Positions 16,730 through 28,681 of a stretch of DNA of 64,000 nucleotides are shown piece by piece. Below the pieces are notes generated by a model, which worked only from the letters and a program-made list of their open reading frames with translations, ran no database searches and was not told the DNA's origin. Within the stretch, counting starts at the first letter, position 1; each line of letters opens with the position of its first letter. Both the position numbers and the translations under genes were made by a program. The stretch is taken from assembly GCA_047602465.1 (NCBI GenBank), contig JASGHF010000001.1, forward strand, positions 1,488,001-1,552,000. Reading direction: 5' to 3'. The DNA is from JADZAI01 sp047602465. GTDB lineage: Bacteria; Pseudomonadota; Alphaproteobacteria; Micropepsales; Micropepsaceae.

Positions 16730-17868
16730 GCGCCGCTACCCGCTTTTCATGGAGCCGCGTGTCGGCCGTGTTCCTGAAGGAACTGGTGCAGATGCGGCGC
16801 GACCGGCTAACCTTTGCCATCCTGCTGGCGATGCCGGTGATGCAGCTGCTGCTGTTCGGCTATGCCATCAACACTGATCCGCGCCACATGCCGGCGGTGG
16901 TGGAGGCGCGCGAGAGCGGGCCGATGACGCGGGCGCTGCTCGCCTCGATGCATGCCTCGACCTATTTCGACATCGTGAAGGTGACGACACGAGCGGGCGA
17001 AGGCGAGGAGATGCTGCGCGCGGGCGAGGCAAATTTCGTCGTGATCGTGCCGGAGGGCTTCGAGCGTGATTTCGTGCGCGGCGAGCGGCCGCAATTGCTG
17101 ATCGCCGCCGATGCCACCGACCCGATCGCGGCCGGCGGGGCCATCGGCGCCCTGCCCCAGATCGCCTCCAGCGCCTTTACGCCGTTCCTTGAGGGTACGC
17201 TGTCGGGCCTCGCCGCCGGGCCGACGCCTTACGAGATCGTCGCGCAGCGGCTGTACAATCCGGCGGGCGAGACATCGTTCAACATCGTGCCGGGGCTGCT
17301 CGGCGTTATCCTCACCATGACGATGGTGATGATCACCTCCATCGCGCTGACGCGTGAGATGGAGCGCGGCACGATGGAGACGATGCTGGCGACGCCGCTG
17401 CGCCCCACCGAGGTGATGCTGGGGAAGACGACGCCTTACATCTTCATCGGCGCGGTGCAGACGGCGCTGGTGCTGGTGGCGGGCGCGTGGCTGTTCGGCA
17501 TTCCCTTCACGGGTTCGCTGAGCGCGATGCTGACGGGGACGGCAGTGTTCGTGTTCGCGAACCTGATGCTCGGCTATCTCATCTCGACCGTCGCCAAGAC
17601 ACAGATGCAGGCGATGCAGATGACGTTCTTCGTCTTCCTGCCGTCGATTTTGCTTTCGGGCTTCATGTTCCCCTTCGCCGCCATGCCCTGGTGGGCGCAA
17701 GGCATCGGTGAGGCCCTGCCGCTCACCCATTTCCTGCGCATCGTGCGCGAGACGATGCTGAAGGGTGCAGGCTTCCCCGCCATCGTCGGCGATCTGTGGC
17801 CGCTGGGAATTATCCTGGCCGTGCTGACAGGGCTGGCGCTGTTGAGGTTCAGGCGGACGTTGGATTAA
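16726..17868 (+). CDS. ABC-2 type exporter permease
   Basis: A 380-residue inner-membrane permease of the ABC-2 type (YhhJ/YbhS-like). One N-terminal membrane helix (LTFAILLAMPVMQLLLFGYA) precedes a periplasmic domain of about 130 residues. Five further helices follow from about residue 175, including the ABC-2 signature region LTREMERGTMETMLATPLRP and LPSILLSGFMFP. Last gene of the TetR-HlyD-ATPase-permease operon. Likely substrates are drugs, bile-type amphiphiles or lipids. Confidence 0.94.
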   Translation: MSAATRFSWSRVSAVFLKELVQMRRDRLTFAILLAMPVMQLLLFGYAINTDPRHMPAVVEARESGPMTRALLASMHASTYFDIVKVTTRAGEGEEMLRAGEANFVVIVPEGFERDFVRGERPQLLIAADATDPIAAGGAIGALPQIASSAFTPFLEGTLSGLAAGPTPYEIVAQRLYNPAGETSFNIVPGLLGVILTMTMVMITSIALTREMERGTMETMLATPLRPTEVMLGKTTPYIFIGAVQTALVLVAGAWLFGIPFTGSLSAMLTGTAVFVFANLMLGYLISTVAKTQMQAMQMTFFVFLPSILLSGFMFPFAAMPWWAQGIGEALPLTHFLRIVRETMLKGAGFPAIVGDLWPLGIILAVLTGLALLRFRRTLD

Positions 17869-17939
17869 TGATTATCTCGCTGCCACGAGAGGATGCCCGG
17901 CAATAGACGAGCATTCAGCGAACTTGGTATCGTTGTCGT

Positions 17940-18716
17940 ATGCGTTTTCATGTAATTCGCGGCGATAGCGCAGGCGGCACTTTGCAGCAGGCCATCAGGC
18001 TGTCCGGCGGCGATGACGCCGTACTTATGATTGCCGATGACTTGTCCTACGGACCATTGTCTTCAGACCAAGCTCGCGATGATTGGTGGAAATCGCTTAA
18101 GCCTACAGATTTAGACGATTTTCCGAGTGTTTATCGCGCATGGCAGAACGCTCACGCGCGATTGATCCACACGGCGCCGCGCAGTCTTGTCGTTTGGACC
18201 TCCGACGATGTGAACGACTGCATTTTCGTTCGAATGGCCTGCGATCAACTTCGAGATTTCGATGGCGCGTGGGAGATCGTCGAAGTCCCGTCATGGGGGC
18301 CGCCCGGCGAAAAATACTATGGCGTGGGGATGTACGGCCCCGACGAGTTGGCACAATTTCTCGACCGATCGAGACCCTTGCTCGCCGACGAGCGGCAAAC
18401 GCTTGCGCGTTCATGGCACGAGATTCCTCTCGGCAGTGGTGTTCGCGTTATCGACGGAGCGATGTTTCACCTCTGCCCATACGATATTTGGGACGACAAA
18501 CTTCTTAGCCACATTGGCGAGACGTGGACGCGGCCAATAGTTGCCATCGGCAAGATGATCGGATGGTCATTCGGACAGAATAGCCAGAATGATCGTTTTC
18601 TCACATGGCGGATCGAAGAGCTTGTCGCGTCCGGAGTCATCGAAATCCGTGATATGCCAGACGCGGACCCAAAGTTGGACGACCGCATGCGTACGACGCT
18701 GGTACGGCGCGTTTAG
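17940..18716 (+). CDS. DUF1835/DUF3658 domain protein
   Basis: A 258-residue cytoplasmic protein. The N-terminal half has the DUF1835 pattern (FHVIRGDSAGGTLQQAI, then DDLSYGPLSS and WTSDDVNDCIFVRMAC); the C-terminal half (VAIGKMIGWSFGQ...FLTWRIEELVASGVIEI) fits the associated DUF3658. No biochemical function is established for the family. Base composition and codon choice are clearly less GC-rich than in the neighbours, and the gene stands alone between an exporter operon and a convergent beta-oxidation operon, so it may have been acquired by transfer. A strong hairpin terminator follows. Confidence 0.82.
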   Translation: MRFHVIRGDSAGGTLQQAIRLSGGDDAVLMIADDLSYGPLSSDQARDDWWKSLKPTDLDDFPSVYRAWQNAHARLIHTAPRSLVVWTSDDVNDCIFVRMACDQLRDFDGAWEIVEVPSWGPPGEKYYGVGMYGPDELAQFLDRSRPLLADERQTLARSWHEIPLGSGVRVIDGAMFHLCPYDIWDDKLLSHIGETWTRPIVAIGKMIGWSFGQNSQNDRFLTWRIEELVASGVIEIRDMPDADPKLDDRMRTTLVRRV

Positions 18717-18755
18717 GCCCGCGACTTTCCTTGCGACGCAAGCGCGAACAACAAG

Positions 18756-18782
18756 AAGGCCGGGCTTACGCCCGGCCTTTTG
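18756..18782. terminator. bidirectional hairpin terminator
   Basis: AAGGCCGGGC and GCCCGGCCTT form a perfect 10-base stem with a TTAC loop, running into TT on the plus strand and preceded by A's in the mirror sense. It sits 40 bases after the DUF1835 stop and 22 bases before the convergent FadJ-type stop, serving both. Confidence 0.85.
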
Positions 18783-18803
18783 CATTCGTGATGAACGTTC
18801 GGC

Positions 18804-21011
<2,208 letters not shown>

Positions 21012-21026
21012 GTTCGGTTTCTCCCC

Positions 21027-22232
<1,206 letters not shown>

Positions 22233-22330
22233 GGGGTCTCTCCTTCTAAGGAGGCCGCGCGCCCGATTGATATCCAGGGCGGATCGCCGGCTTGGGCGCC
22301 ACTAGGACCGACTCCCCGGGGGGGTCAAGA

Positions 22331-22364
22331 TTGACGCTTACGTTAGCTGTTGAACAATTTTGTT
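22331..22364. promoter_or_regulatory. candidate operator elements between thiolase and TetR genes
   Basis: Two elements occur side by side. TTGACGCTTACGTTAG has an ACG-N4-CGT core and shares TTGACG and CTTACGT with the MerR-gene palindrome near 49.95 kb. AACAA-TT-TTGTT follows 22 bases later. Both lie between the divergent thiolase and TetR genes, where a fatty-acid-responsive regulator would act. Which protein binds which element is inference. Confidence 0.4.
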
Positions 22365-22440
22365 GTGCAGTGCAGCAAGTCGCGGAAATCTTGTGTCTGC
22401 GACATCTGGGAAATTGACGCCTTGTCTCCAAATACCGGAG

Positions 22441-23067
22441 ATGGCGGACATGACCGGAAAACGCGAACGCACCAAACTGGCCAACCGCGAGGCGATCCTG
22501 GTCGCCGCCCGCGAAGTGTTCACCAAGCTCGGCTATGGCGCCACGACAGTGCGCGACATCATCAGGGCGACCGATCTGGCGAGCGGCACCTTCTACAACT
22601 ACTTCAAGTCGAAGGAAGAGGTGTTCCAGGCGATCCAGGACGAGAATGCGCTCCGCGTGCGTCCGCGCCTGCGCGCCGAGCGTATCCGCGCGCGGAGCGT
22701 GGAGCAGTTCATCTCCGGCTCGTTCCGCACCTTTTTCGACTATATCGCGACCGACCGGCAGACCTTCGCAGTCATCCGCCGCAATGCCGATACGATGCGC
22801 GTGCGCATGGACACGCCGGAGATCATCGCGGGCTTCGACGAACTGCGCATCGACATCGTCAAGGCGATCGAGGACGGTATCTTTCCGCCGATCGATGCCG
22901 ACTATCTGATGGCGGCGCTGGTGGGCGTCGCGTTCGAGGTGGGCGAACACATGCTGAGCCGCGAGCCGGTGGATACGGAAGCCGCATCGAATTTCGCGAC
23001 AGCCCTGTTCATGGGCGGCTTCCGCGCGCTGCCGACAATCGCGCGGCCGGCTGTCGACGCGGCCTGA
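22441..23067 (+). CDS. TetR/AcrR family transcriptional regulator
   Basis: About 208 residues. The N-terminal domain is a typical TetR helix-turn-helix (REAILVAAREVFTKLGYGAT, then SGTFYNYFKSKEEVFQAI), followed by an all-helical ligand domain. Two starts are possible: the ATG used here or a second ATG nine bases on, which has better spacing to the GGAG element. Divergent from the thiolase/FadJ operon and 22 bases ahead of two esterase genes, it may control one or both; acyl-CoA as effector would fit but is inference. Confidence 0.9.
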   Translation: MADMTGKRERTKLANREAILVAAREVFTKLGYGATTVRDIIRATDLASGTFYNYFKSKEEVFQAIQDENALRVRPRLRAERIRARSVEQFISGSFRTFFDYIATDRQTFAVIRRNADTMRVRMDTPEIIAGFDELRIDIVKAIEDGIFPPIDADYLMAALVGVAFEVGEHMLSREPVDTEAASNFATALFMGGFRALPTIARPAVDAA

Positions 23068-23089
23068 CAATGTTCATACGGAGTTTCTG

Positions 23090-23986
23090 ATGAGTGCCGA
23101 CGAACTGAAGACCGTGAACGATCTTCTGCGCGCGTCCAACGCCGCCGAGCGTCCCGGCAGCTGGGCGGATCGCCGCGCCGCAATGGAAGCGACGCTGGCG
23201 GCGTTTCCCAAAGCCGAGGGCGTGTCGCTTCAGCCCTTTCGTCTGAACGCTCTGGATGCCGAGTGGCAGTCGAGCAAGGGCGTACGTGACGATGCAGCCA
23301 TGCTTTACCTGCACGGCGGCGGCTATGCCGTCGGGTCGATCGCGACGCACCGGCCGCTGACGACGGAGATCGCTGCAGGATTTGTCGGGCGCGTCCTGTC
23401 GCTCGGCTATCGTCTTGCGCCGGAGCATCCCTGCCCGGCCGCCATCGAGGATGCGCTGGCGGCGTATCGTTTCCTCATCGAGGATCAGGGCGTGCCTGCG
23501 TCCAACATCATCATCGCAGGTGACAGCGCGGGCGGCGGGCTGGCCGTCGCGGCGCTGGTGGCGATCCGCGATGCGGGCCTGCCATTGCCGGCTGGCGGGT
23601 GGTGCCTTTCGCCGTGGACCGATCTCACCGTCTCGAGCGGCACGATGAAATCGAAGGCGGCGGACGACCTGATGATCACCGATGTCAGCCTGAAGGAATA
23701 CGCCGCCGTCTATGCGCCCGGCGGAGACGTGAAGGATCCGCGCGCGACGGTTCTGAACGCCTCGCTGAAAGGCCTGCCGCCGCTACTGATCCAGGTGGGC
23801 ACTGCAGAATGCCTGCTGGACGATTCCGTCGCGCTCGCCGCGCGGGCCGGGGCCGACGATGTCGCGGTGACGCTGGAATGCTGGCCCGGACAGCCGCATG
23901 TGTTCCAGATCTTCGCCGCGATGCTGGGCGAAGCGCGCGCCGCGATCGCGGGCGCGACCAACTGGGCCAACGCGCGCATCGCATGA
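23090..23986 (+). CDS. HSL-family alpha/beta hydrolase (esterase), copy 1
   Basis: A 298-residue esterase/lipase of the hormone-sensitive lipase family (bacterial family IV). It has the oxyanion motif YLHGGGYAVGS, the nucleophile GDSAGGGLA and the C-terminal His in GQPHVFQIF; Asp is expected in the VGTAECLLDD segment. No signal peptide, so cytoplasmic. It is about collinear with the next gene from the first residues (MSADELKTVNDLLR against MSAEEVRTVTELLR), so they arose by tandem duplication. Substrates are probably short-chain esters. Confidence 0.92.
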   Translation: MSADELKTVNDLLRASNAAERPGSWADRRAAMEATLAAFPKAEGVSLQPFRLNALDAEWQSSKGVRDDAAMLYLHGGGYAVGSIATHRPLTTEIAAGFVGRVLSLGYRLAPEHPCPAAIEDALAAYRFLIEDQGVPASNIIIAGDSAGGGLAVAALVAIRDAGLPLPAGGWCLSPWTDLTVSSGTMKSKAADDLMITDVSLKEYAAVYAPGGDVKDPRATVLNASLKGLPPLLIQVGTAECLLDDSVALAARAGADDVAVTLECWPGQPHVFQIFAAMLGEARAAIAGATNWANARIA

Positions 23987-24059
23987 CGCCTGCATCAATC
24001 GGTCGCGGCGACGTGAACTGACGCGAACCTTAAGTGTCCCGCCTCGAAGGAGCGGGCAC

Positions 24060-24962
24060 ATGAGCGCCGAGGAAGTCAGAACCGTCACTGAGTTGCTGCG
24101 GTCATCGCGCGGCGCGATGGATGCGCTGTCATGGGACGAGCGGCGCGCCGCGATGGAGGCGGGGACGGCGTTCTTTCCGCTCGCCGAAGGCGTCGCGCTG
24201 AGAGAAGCGCGTGCGGGCAGCGTTCCGGTGGAATGGCAGGCCCGCACTGACGCGACAGACGATGCGGCGCTGATGTATCTGCATGGTGGCGGCTATGCGA
24301 TCGGCTCGATCGCCAGCCACCGCGCGCTCACCACGAGCATCGCCGCGACCTTCAACGGGCAGGTGCTGTCGGTCGCCTATCGCCTTGCGCCGGAAGACCC
24401 CTGCCCCGCCGGGCTTGAGGACGCGGTCACCGCCTATCGCTATCTGCTGGATCAGGGGATCGAGGGCAGCCGCATCGTGATCGCGGGCGACTCGGCCGGC
24501 GGCGGCCTCGCCATCGCGGCGCTGCAGGCGATCCGCGACGCCGGTCTGCCGCGCCCCGCCGGGGCCTGGGTGCTGTCGCCCTGGGTCGACATGACCGCGA
24601 CAAGCGAGACCATGTCGCTGAAAGCCGACGACGACATGATGATCGCCGCCGCGAATGTGAAGGACACCGCCGCGATCTATGCGCCCCGCGGCGATGCGGC
24701 CGATCCGCGCGCCACGCCGCTGAACGGGCGTTTTGACGGCCTGCCGCCGCTCTTCATCCAGGTCGGCACGTCGGAGACCCTGCTGGACGATTCGCTGACG
24801 CTGGCGCGCAAGGCCGCGCTGGCGAATGTCGATGTGCGGCTGGAGACGTGGGCCTACCAGCAGCATGTCTTCCAGATGTTCGCGCTGATGATGAGCGAGG
24901 CGCGCGACGCCATCGCCGCAGGCATCGCCTGGGCGAATGATCGCATCCGTGTAACTCTGTAA
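24060..24962 (+). CDS. HSL-family alpha/beta hydrolase (esterase), copy 2
   Basis: A 300-residue paralogue of the preceding esterase with the same catalytic set: YLHGGGYAIGS, GDSAGGGLAI, the Asp region VGTSETLLDDS, and His in YQQHVFQMF. The start is the ATG after AAGGAGCGGGCAC; the frame is open further upstream but overlaps the previous gene there. Keeping two copies side by side suggests divided substrate range. The stop codon lies inside a palindrome that precedes the cation efflux gene. Confidence 0.92.
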   Translation: MSAEEVRTVTELLRSSRGAMDALSWDERRAAMEAGTAFFPLAEGVALREARAGSVPVEWQARTDATDDAALMYLHGGGYAIGSIASHRALTTSIAATFNGQVLSVAYRLAPEDPCPAGLEDAVTAYRYLLDQGIEGSRIVIAGDSAGGGLAIAALQAIRDAGLPRPAGAWVLSPWVDMTATSETMSLKADDDMMIAAANVKDTAAIYAPRGDAADPRATPLNGRFDGLPPLFIQVGTSETLLDDSLTLARKAALANVDVRLETWAYQQHVFQMFALMMSEARDAIAAGIAWANDRIRVTL

Positions 24963-24981
24963 CCGTAATCTCATTACAGTT
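24961..24981. promoter_or_regulatory. palindrome upstream of the cation efflux gene
   Basis: AAC-x-GTAAT-CTC-ATTAC-x-GTT is an inverted repeat with eight paired bases per side and one mismatch, 34 bases before the efflux ATG and overlapping the esterase stop codon. GTAAT-N3-ATTAC resembles metalloregulator boxes (Zur or ArsR type). No regulator gene is adjacent. Confidence 0.45.
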
Positions 24982-25014
24982 GCAGGGTTTCACGCGCGCG
25001 ATCATATCTCGCGC

Positions 25015-26010
25015 ATGTCGTCGCACGATCACGATCCCGGACATACCCACGCAGGGCGCAGCCACGCGCCGAAGGATTTCGGACGCGCCTTCGCCCTGGG
25101 CATCGCGCTCAACACGGGCTTCGTCGCGCTGGAGGCGATCGCCGGCTGGCTGACGGGTTCGCTCGCGCTGCTCGCCGATGCAGGCCACAATCTTTCCGAT
25201 GTCGCAGGTCTGCTGCTCGCCTGGGGCGCGGCCACGATGGCGAAGCGCAAGCCCACAGCGACCCGCACCTACGGCCTGGGGCGCTCGACGATCCTTGCCT
25301 CGCTGGGCAATGCGCTGCTGTTGCTGATCGCGGTCGGCGCGATCCTGTGGGAGGCGGCGCATCGCTTCGCCGATCCGCAGCCTATCGCCGAGTGGACGGT
25401 GGCCGGCGTGGCGGCGGCGGGGATCCTGATCAACGCCTTCACGGCCTTTCTGTTCGTCAGCGGCGCGAAGGGCGATCTCAATATCCGCGGCGCCTATCTG
25501 CACATGGTGGCGGACGCCGCCGTGTCGTTCGGCGTCGTGCTCGCCGCTTTCGCCGTGATGGCGACGGGCTGGCTGTGGGTCGACCCTGCGATCTCGGTGG
25601 TGATCGCCATCGTCATCGCCTGGGGCACGTGGGGCCTGCTGACCGAATCCACGCAGATGGCGCTGGACGGCGTGCCGAGCGGGATGAGCCATGCTGGGAT
25701 TTCGGACTGGCTGAAGCAGCGCCCGGGCGTCACCGGCGTTCATGACCTCCACATCTGGTCGCTGTCGACGACGGAAACGGCGCTGACCGCACATCTGGTA
25801 CGCCCCGGCGCATCGCTGGACGACGCCTTTCTGAGCGAGACGGCGGCGGCGCTGAAAACGAATTTCGGCATCGGCCACGCGACATTGCAGGTCGAGACCG
25901 GCGAGGACTGCGCCGATTGCGGCCTGCATAGCCATGGCATGCACATCCACGACGATCACGGCCACGATCACCACGATGACGGCCACCGCCACCTGACCCA
26001 CCGCCACTGA
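25015..26010 (+). CDS. cation diffusion facilitator (CDF) family metal efflux protein
   Basis: A 331-residue inner-membrane Zn2+/H+ (or Co/Cd) antiporter of the CzcD/ZitB type. His-rich N-terminus (SSHDHDPGHTHAGRSH), six membrane helices and the metal-site signature in LLADAGHNLSDVAGLL (HxxxD). A second site HMVADAAVSFGV lies in helix 5. The cytoplasmic C-terminal domain ends in a long His/Asp tail (HGMHIHDDHGHDHHDDGHRH) for metal capture. It is followed 9 bases later by a methyltransferase-like gene. A metalloregulator-like palindrome precedes it. Confidence 0.95.
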   Translation: MSSHDHDPGHTHAGRSHAPKDFGRAFALGIALNTGFVALEAIAGWLTGSLALLADAGHNLSDVAGLLLAWGAATMAKRKPTATRTYGLGRSTILASLGNALLLLIAVGAILWEAAHRFADPQPIAEWTVAGVAAAGILINAFTAFLFVSGAKGDLNIRGAYLHMVADAAVSFGVVLAAFAVMATGWLWVDPAISVVIAIVIAWGTWGLLTESTQMALDGVPSGMSHAGISDWLKQRPGVTGVHDLHIWSLSTTETALTAHLVRPGASLDDAFLSETAAALKTNFGIGHATLQVETGEDCADCGLHSHGMHIHDDHGHDHHDDGHRHLTHRH

Positions 26011-26019
26011 GACGCCGCC

Positions 26020-26625
26020 ATGACCGCTCTGCTTGCCGATCCGATCACCCTGTTCATCTATGTCATCGCGACCTTCGCGGCCGTCTTCGTCTGGCCGACG
26101 CTGCGTCTGCGCCTGTCGAGCGGGATCAACGCGCTGGTTCTGCCGCAGGGCGACAGCGGCGAGGCGGTGGTCGGCCGCTGGTTCAAAGGGGCGCTGGTGC
26201 TGCTTGCGGCGATGAGCGCGCTCGCCGCCTTCGCGCCGGCGCCGTGGGACGTGATCGGCCCCATCGCCCTGCCCTTCGCCGAAGTACGGCTCTATGCCGG
26301 GTGGGCGATCCTTGCCGCCGCGCTCGTGTGGATCGCCATTGCGCAGGTCCAGATGGGCCGTTCATGGCGTATCGGCGTCGACCCGGCCAAAACCGAACTG
26401 AAGGCCGCCGGACTGTTCGGCGTCAGCCGCAATCCGATTTTCCTTGGCATGCGCGCGATGCTGGTGGGCGTGTTCCTTGTCGCGCCGAATGCGCTGTCGC
26501 TCGCCGTGCTGCTGCTGGGCGAGGCGCTGATGCAGCTGCAGGTGCGCTTCGAGGAAGCGCACCTGGACCGTGTCGAGGGCGAGGCCTATCGCGCCTATCG
26601 CGCGCGCGTGCCGCGCTGGCTCTAG
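26020..26625 (+). CDS. isoprenylcysteine/phospholipid methyltransferase-family membrane protein
   Basis: A 201-residue protein with about five membrane helices and the C-terminal pattern of the ICMT/PEMT family: AAGLFGVSRNPIFLGM, then RFEEAHLDRVEGEAYRAYRARVPRW. Members methylate small lipid or isoprenoid-cysteine substrates with S-adenosylmethionine, but most bacterial ones are uncharacterised. It follows the metal efflux gene by 9 bases, presumably in one transcript. Its TAG stop overlaps the stop of the convergent DUF2855 gene as CTAG. Confidence 0.82.
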   Translation: MTALLADPITLFIYVIATFAAVFVWPTLRLRLSSGINALVLPQGDSGEAVVGRWFKGALVLLAAMSALAAFAPAPWDVIGPIALPFAEVRLYAGWAILAAALVWIAIAQVQMGRSWRIGVDPAKTELKAAGLFGVSRNPIFLGMRAMLVGVFLVAPNALSLAVLLLGEALMQLQVRFEEAHLDRVEGEAYRAYRARVPRWL

Positions 26626-27698
26626 AGGCGGACGATGTAACCCTCATCGGCGCTGGCGCTGCCGGCGACGAAGGACTGGAAGATCTGCGCCGCTTCCTGA
26701 AGCCCGTCGCGCTCCACGATCTTCGTCGCGCCGGCCGCGACGGGCAGGAAATCCGCCCAGGCGGCGGCGACTTTCTGGCCGAACGCCGCCGCGCCCCAAT
26801 CGCCGATGCGCTTGGCGATCTGGCCCGGCGCGAAGAAGAATTGCGGCTCCGGACCGCTAAGCTTTTCCGGCGCGGTCGTACCTTCCTGCCAGTGCGTCGC
26901 GCCGACCGAGCAGGAATATTTCAGCGCATCGTTGAAATGGGTGTGGATGCGGGCGCGCACAGGAGCGTCGCCGGCGATGTCGACATAGACGCTGGGCGTC
27001 TTCGCATCCAGCGTCTCGATGTCGTCATAGGCGACGACCTTAGCGTAGCAGCCAAGGCCCTTCACGAAATCGATATTGCGTTTCGAGGTAAGGCCGATGA
27101 CCGGTATGCCCCGCGCCGCGATCTGCTTGGCCGCCGCCCAGGCCGTCTTGGCCGAGGCGCTGGAGAAGATGACCTGGCTGGCGCCGAACAATTTATTGTC
27201 GTCGAGGAAATCGTCGATCAGGAAGGCGGTCGTGAACAGCGGCCGGAACAGCATCTGCAGCGCTTCGGTATCGGGCGTGTAGAGCGGATCTGAATCGGTG
27301 AAGACATACTGGTTGTAGAAGGGCGACATGGGCTGGCGATGCGCCGCCATGTCGTTGAAGCCGCCGGACTTCACGGCGCCCGCCTCCACCGTGAAGGCGG
27401 TCGACATCGGCAGATAGCCATAGACCTTGCGGCCTTCGCTGAGGCCCGGCGCGCGGCTTTCGATGACGGTCGCGAAGCCCCAGACCGGCACGCGGCCCTG
27501 GCCCGCCGGCGCGGGAAAGAAATTCCAGTACTGCATCATGTCGCCGAACACCGCGTAGGTGAGATTGTTCGCGGTGACCGAGAAGGCGTTGACCTTCAGC
27601 CGCGCCTCGCCTTCGGCCAGCGGCGGATGCTCGGTCGTCTCGATACGCGAGGCCGACAGATCGGCGCGGCTGACGGTGAGGTCTCTCGACTGACTCAT
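26622..27698 (-). CDS. DUF2855 family protein (MDR-like fold)
   Basis: A 358-residue protein recognised as DUF2855 by VNAFSVTANNLTYAVFGD, the WGFATVIES and GRKVYGYLPMST segments, and the SQVIFSSASAKTAWAAAKQ stretch that stands where the medium-chain dehydrogenase/reductase nucleotide loop would be. No zinc ligands are seen. No established activity; an oxidoreductase using a nucleotide cofactor is plausible. GGGAGAGACA precedes its ATG. Confidence 0.85.
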   Translation of the reverse strand: MSQSRDLTVSRADLSASRIETTEHPPLAEGEARLKVNAFSVTANNLTYAVFGDMMQYWNFFPAPAGQGRVPVWGFATVIESRAPGLSEGRKVYGYLPMSTAFTVEAGAVKSGGFNDMAAHRQPMSPFYNQYVFTDSDPLYTPDTEALQMLFRPLFTTAFLIDDFLDDNKLFGASQVIFSSASAKTAWAAAKQIAARGIPVIGLTSKRNIDFVKGLGCYAKVVAYDDIETLDAKTPSVYVDIAGDAPVRARIHTHFNDALKYSCSVGATHWQEGTTAPEKLSGPEPQFFFAPGQIAKRIGDWGAAAFGQKVAAAWADFLPVAAGATKIVERDGLQEAAQIFQSFVAGSASADEGYIVRL

Positions 27699-27753
27699 AT
27701 TGTCTCTCCCTTTTGCCCGAATCCTTGCCTGTCAGCGCGACAATGCCAAGACG

Positions 27754-28095
27754 TCAGAGCGTTGCAGCGCCGAGCCGCACGCGCCATTCCGCCGCCTTGT
27801 CTCGCAACAGGGCGTGCTGGAGCGTGCCGGTGTTGTCTTCCTCCGCGAGGCGCTCGCATTCGGCATAGACGAAGGCTTCGCGGCCATGGGCGTTGTAGGC
27901 CGCCTGCGCCTTGCGGTTGAGATGGCTGCCGAGACGGAGCGAGAACCACAGGCTGTTCTGCTGCGCCTCCAGATTGCGGCTTTCGCCGACCCAGACCGAC
28001 CCGTCTGCCGTGCAGGTAAGGCTGAAAATCCCGGCAGGAGCGGGTTTGCGCTCCTTCCAGGCAGTAATGGCCGCTTTGCGGTCCTGCGGCTTCAT
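27754..28095 (-). CDS. GIY-YIG-like small protein
   Basis: A 113-residue protein that fits the GIY-YIG nuclease fold: GIFSLTCTADGSVWVGES stands where the GIY...YIG pair occurs, with Arg in SRNLEAQQ and then LGSHLNRKAQAAYNAHGREAF. GIY and YVG are replaced by GIF and WVG, so catalytic competence is uncertain. The start is the ATG after the longest-frame upstream codons because it begins the conserved region; no strong ribosome site is visible. It is divergent from the DUF2239 gene with a double palindrome between, which suggests joint control. Confidence 0.72.
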   Translation of the reverse strand: MKPQDRKAAITAWKERKPAPAGIFSLTCTADGSVWVGESRNLEAQQNSLWFSLRLGSHLNRKAQAAYNAHGREAFVYAECERLAEEDNTGTLQHALLRDKAAEWRVRLGAATL

Positions 28096-28100
28096 AATTT

Positions 28101-28143
28101 TTATCCGGGTCAAATTGACGGACGCTTATTACCCGGATAATAA
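28101..28143. promoter_or_regulatory. double palindromic operator and promoter between GIY-YIG and DUF2239 genes
   Basis: TTATCCGGGT and ACCCGGATAA form a perfect 10-base inverted repeat separated by 20 bases. The right arm is itself the centre of an 18-base near-perfect palindrome, TTATTACCCGGATAATAA (one mismatched pair); the left arm matches that palindrome at 14 of 18 positions. A -35 TTGACG (28115-28120) and -10 TAATAA (28138-28143), 17 bases apart, point at DUF2239, with the -10 inside the right site. Bound protein would block this promoter. Confidence 0.7.
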
Positions 28144-28162
28144 ATGCCGTCAAGAGGATGAA

Positions 28163-28681
28163 ATGACCGATACGCTCACCGCCTTTTCCGGCGTCACCCA
28201 TCTGAAGACCGGCACTCCGGAGGACGTTGCGCTGGCAATTGCCAGGGCGGGCGAGGCGCGCGTGCTGGTGTTCTCCGATGCGACGGGGCGGCAGACAGAC
28301 CTCGATGTCAGCGGCGGGGCGGAGGCCATCCGTGCCCGCTATGCCGGCGAGCCGCGCGGGCGGGGGCGGCCGAAGCTTGGCGTCACGGCGCGCGAGGTGA
28401 CCCTGCTGCCCCGGCACTGGGACTGGCTGAACGATCAGCCGGGCGGCGCGTCGGCGGCGCTGCGACGTCTCATCGACGCGGCGCGCAAAGCGCCGGAGAC
28501 GGAGATGCGCGCGCGGCGCGATGCGGCCTATCGCTTCCTCGCGGCGATTGCGGGCGACTATCCGGGCTTCGAAGAGGCGGCGCGGGCGCTCTATGCCGGG
28601 GACCGCGCGGGCTTCGAGGCGCGCCTTGCACCATGGCCGGCAGATGTCGCCGGCCATGCATTGAGGCTCGCTTACGGCTAG
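28163..28681 (+). CDS. DUF2239 family protein
   Basis: A 172-residue protein with the DUF2239 core GRPKLGVTAREVTLLPRHWD and the WLNDQPGGASAALRRLIDAA stretch, the most conserved part of the family. The REVTLLPRHW block looks like a beta strand followed by a helix, much like an RHH or CopG-type DNA-binding element, so a regulatory role is possible but unproven. AGAGG precedes the ATG by five bases. Its stop overlaps that of the convergent amidohydrolase as CTAG. The operator and promoter directly upstream suggest autoregulation or control of the GIY-YIG gene. Confidence 0.85.
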   Translation: MTDTLTAFSGVTHLKTGTPEDVALAIARAGEARVLVFSDATGRQTDLDVSGGAEAIRARYAGEPRGRGRPKLGVTAREVTLLPRHWDWLNDQPGGASAALRRLIDAARKAPETEMRARRDAAYRFLAAIAGDYPGFEEAARALYAGDRAGFEARLAPWPADVAGHALRLAYG

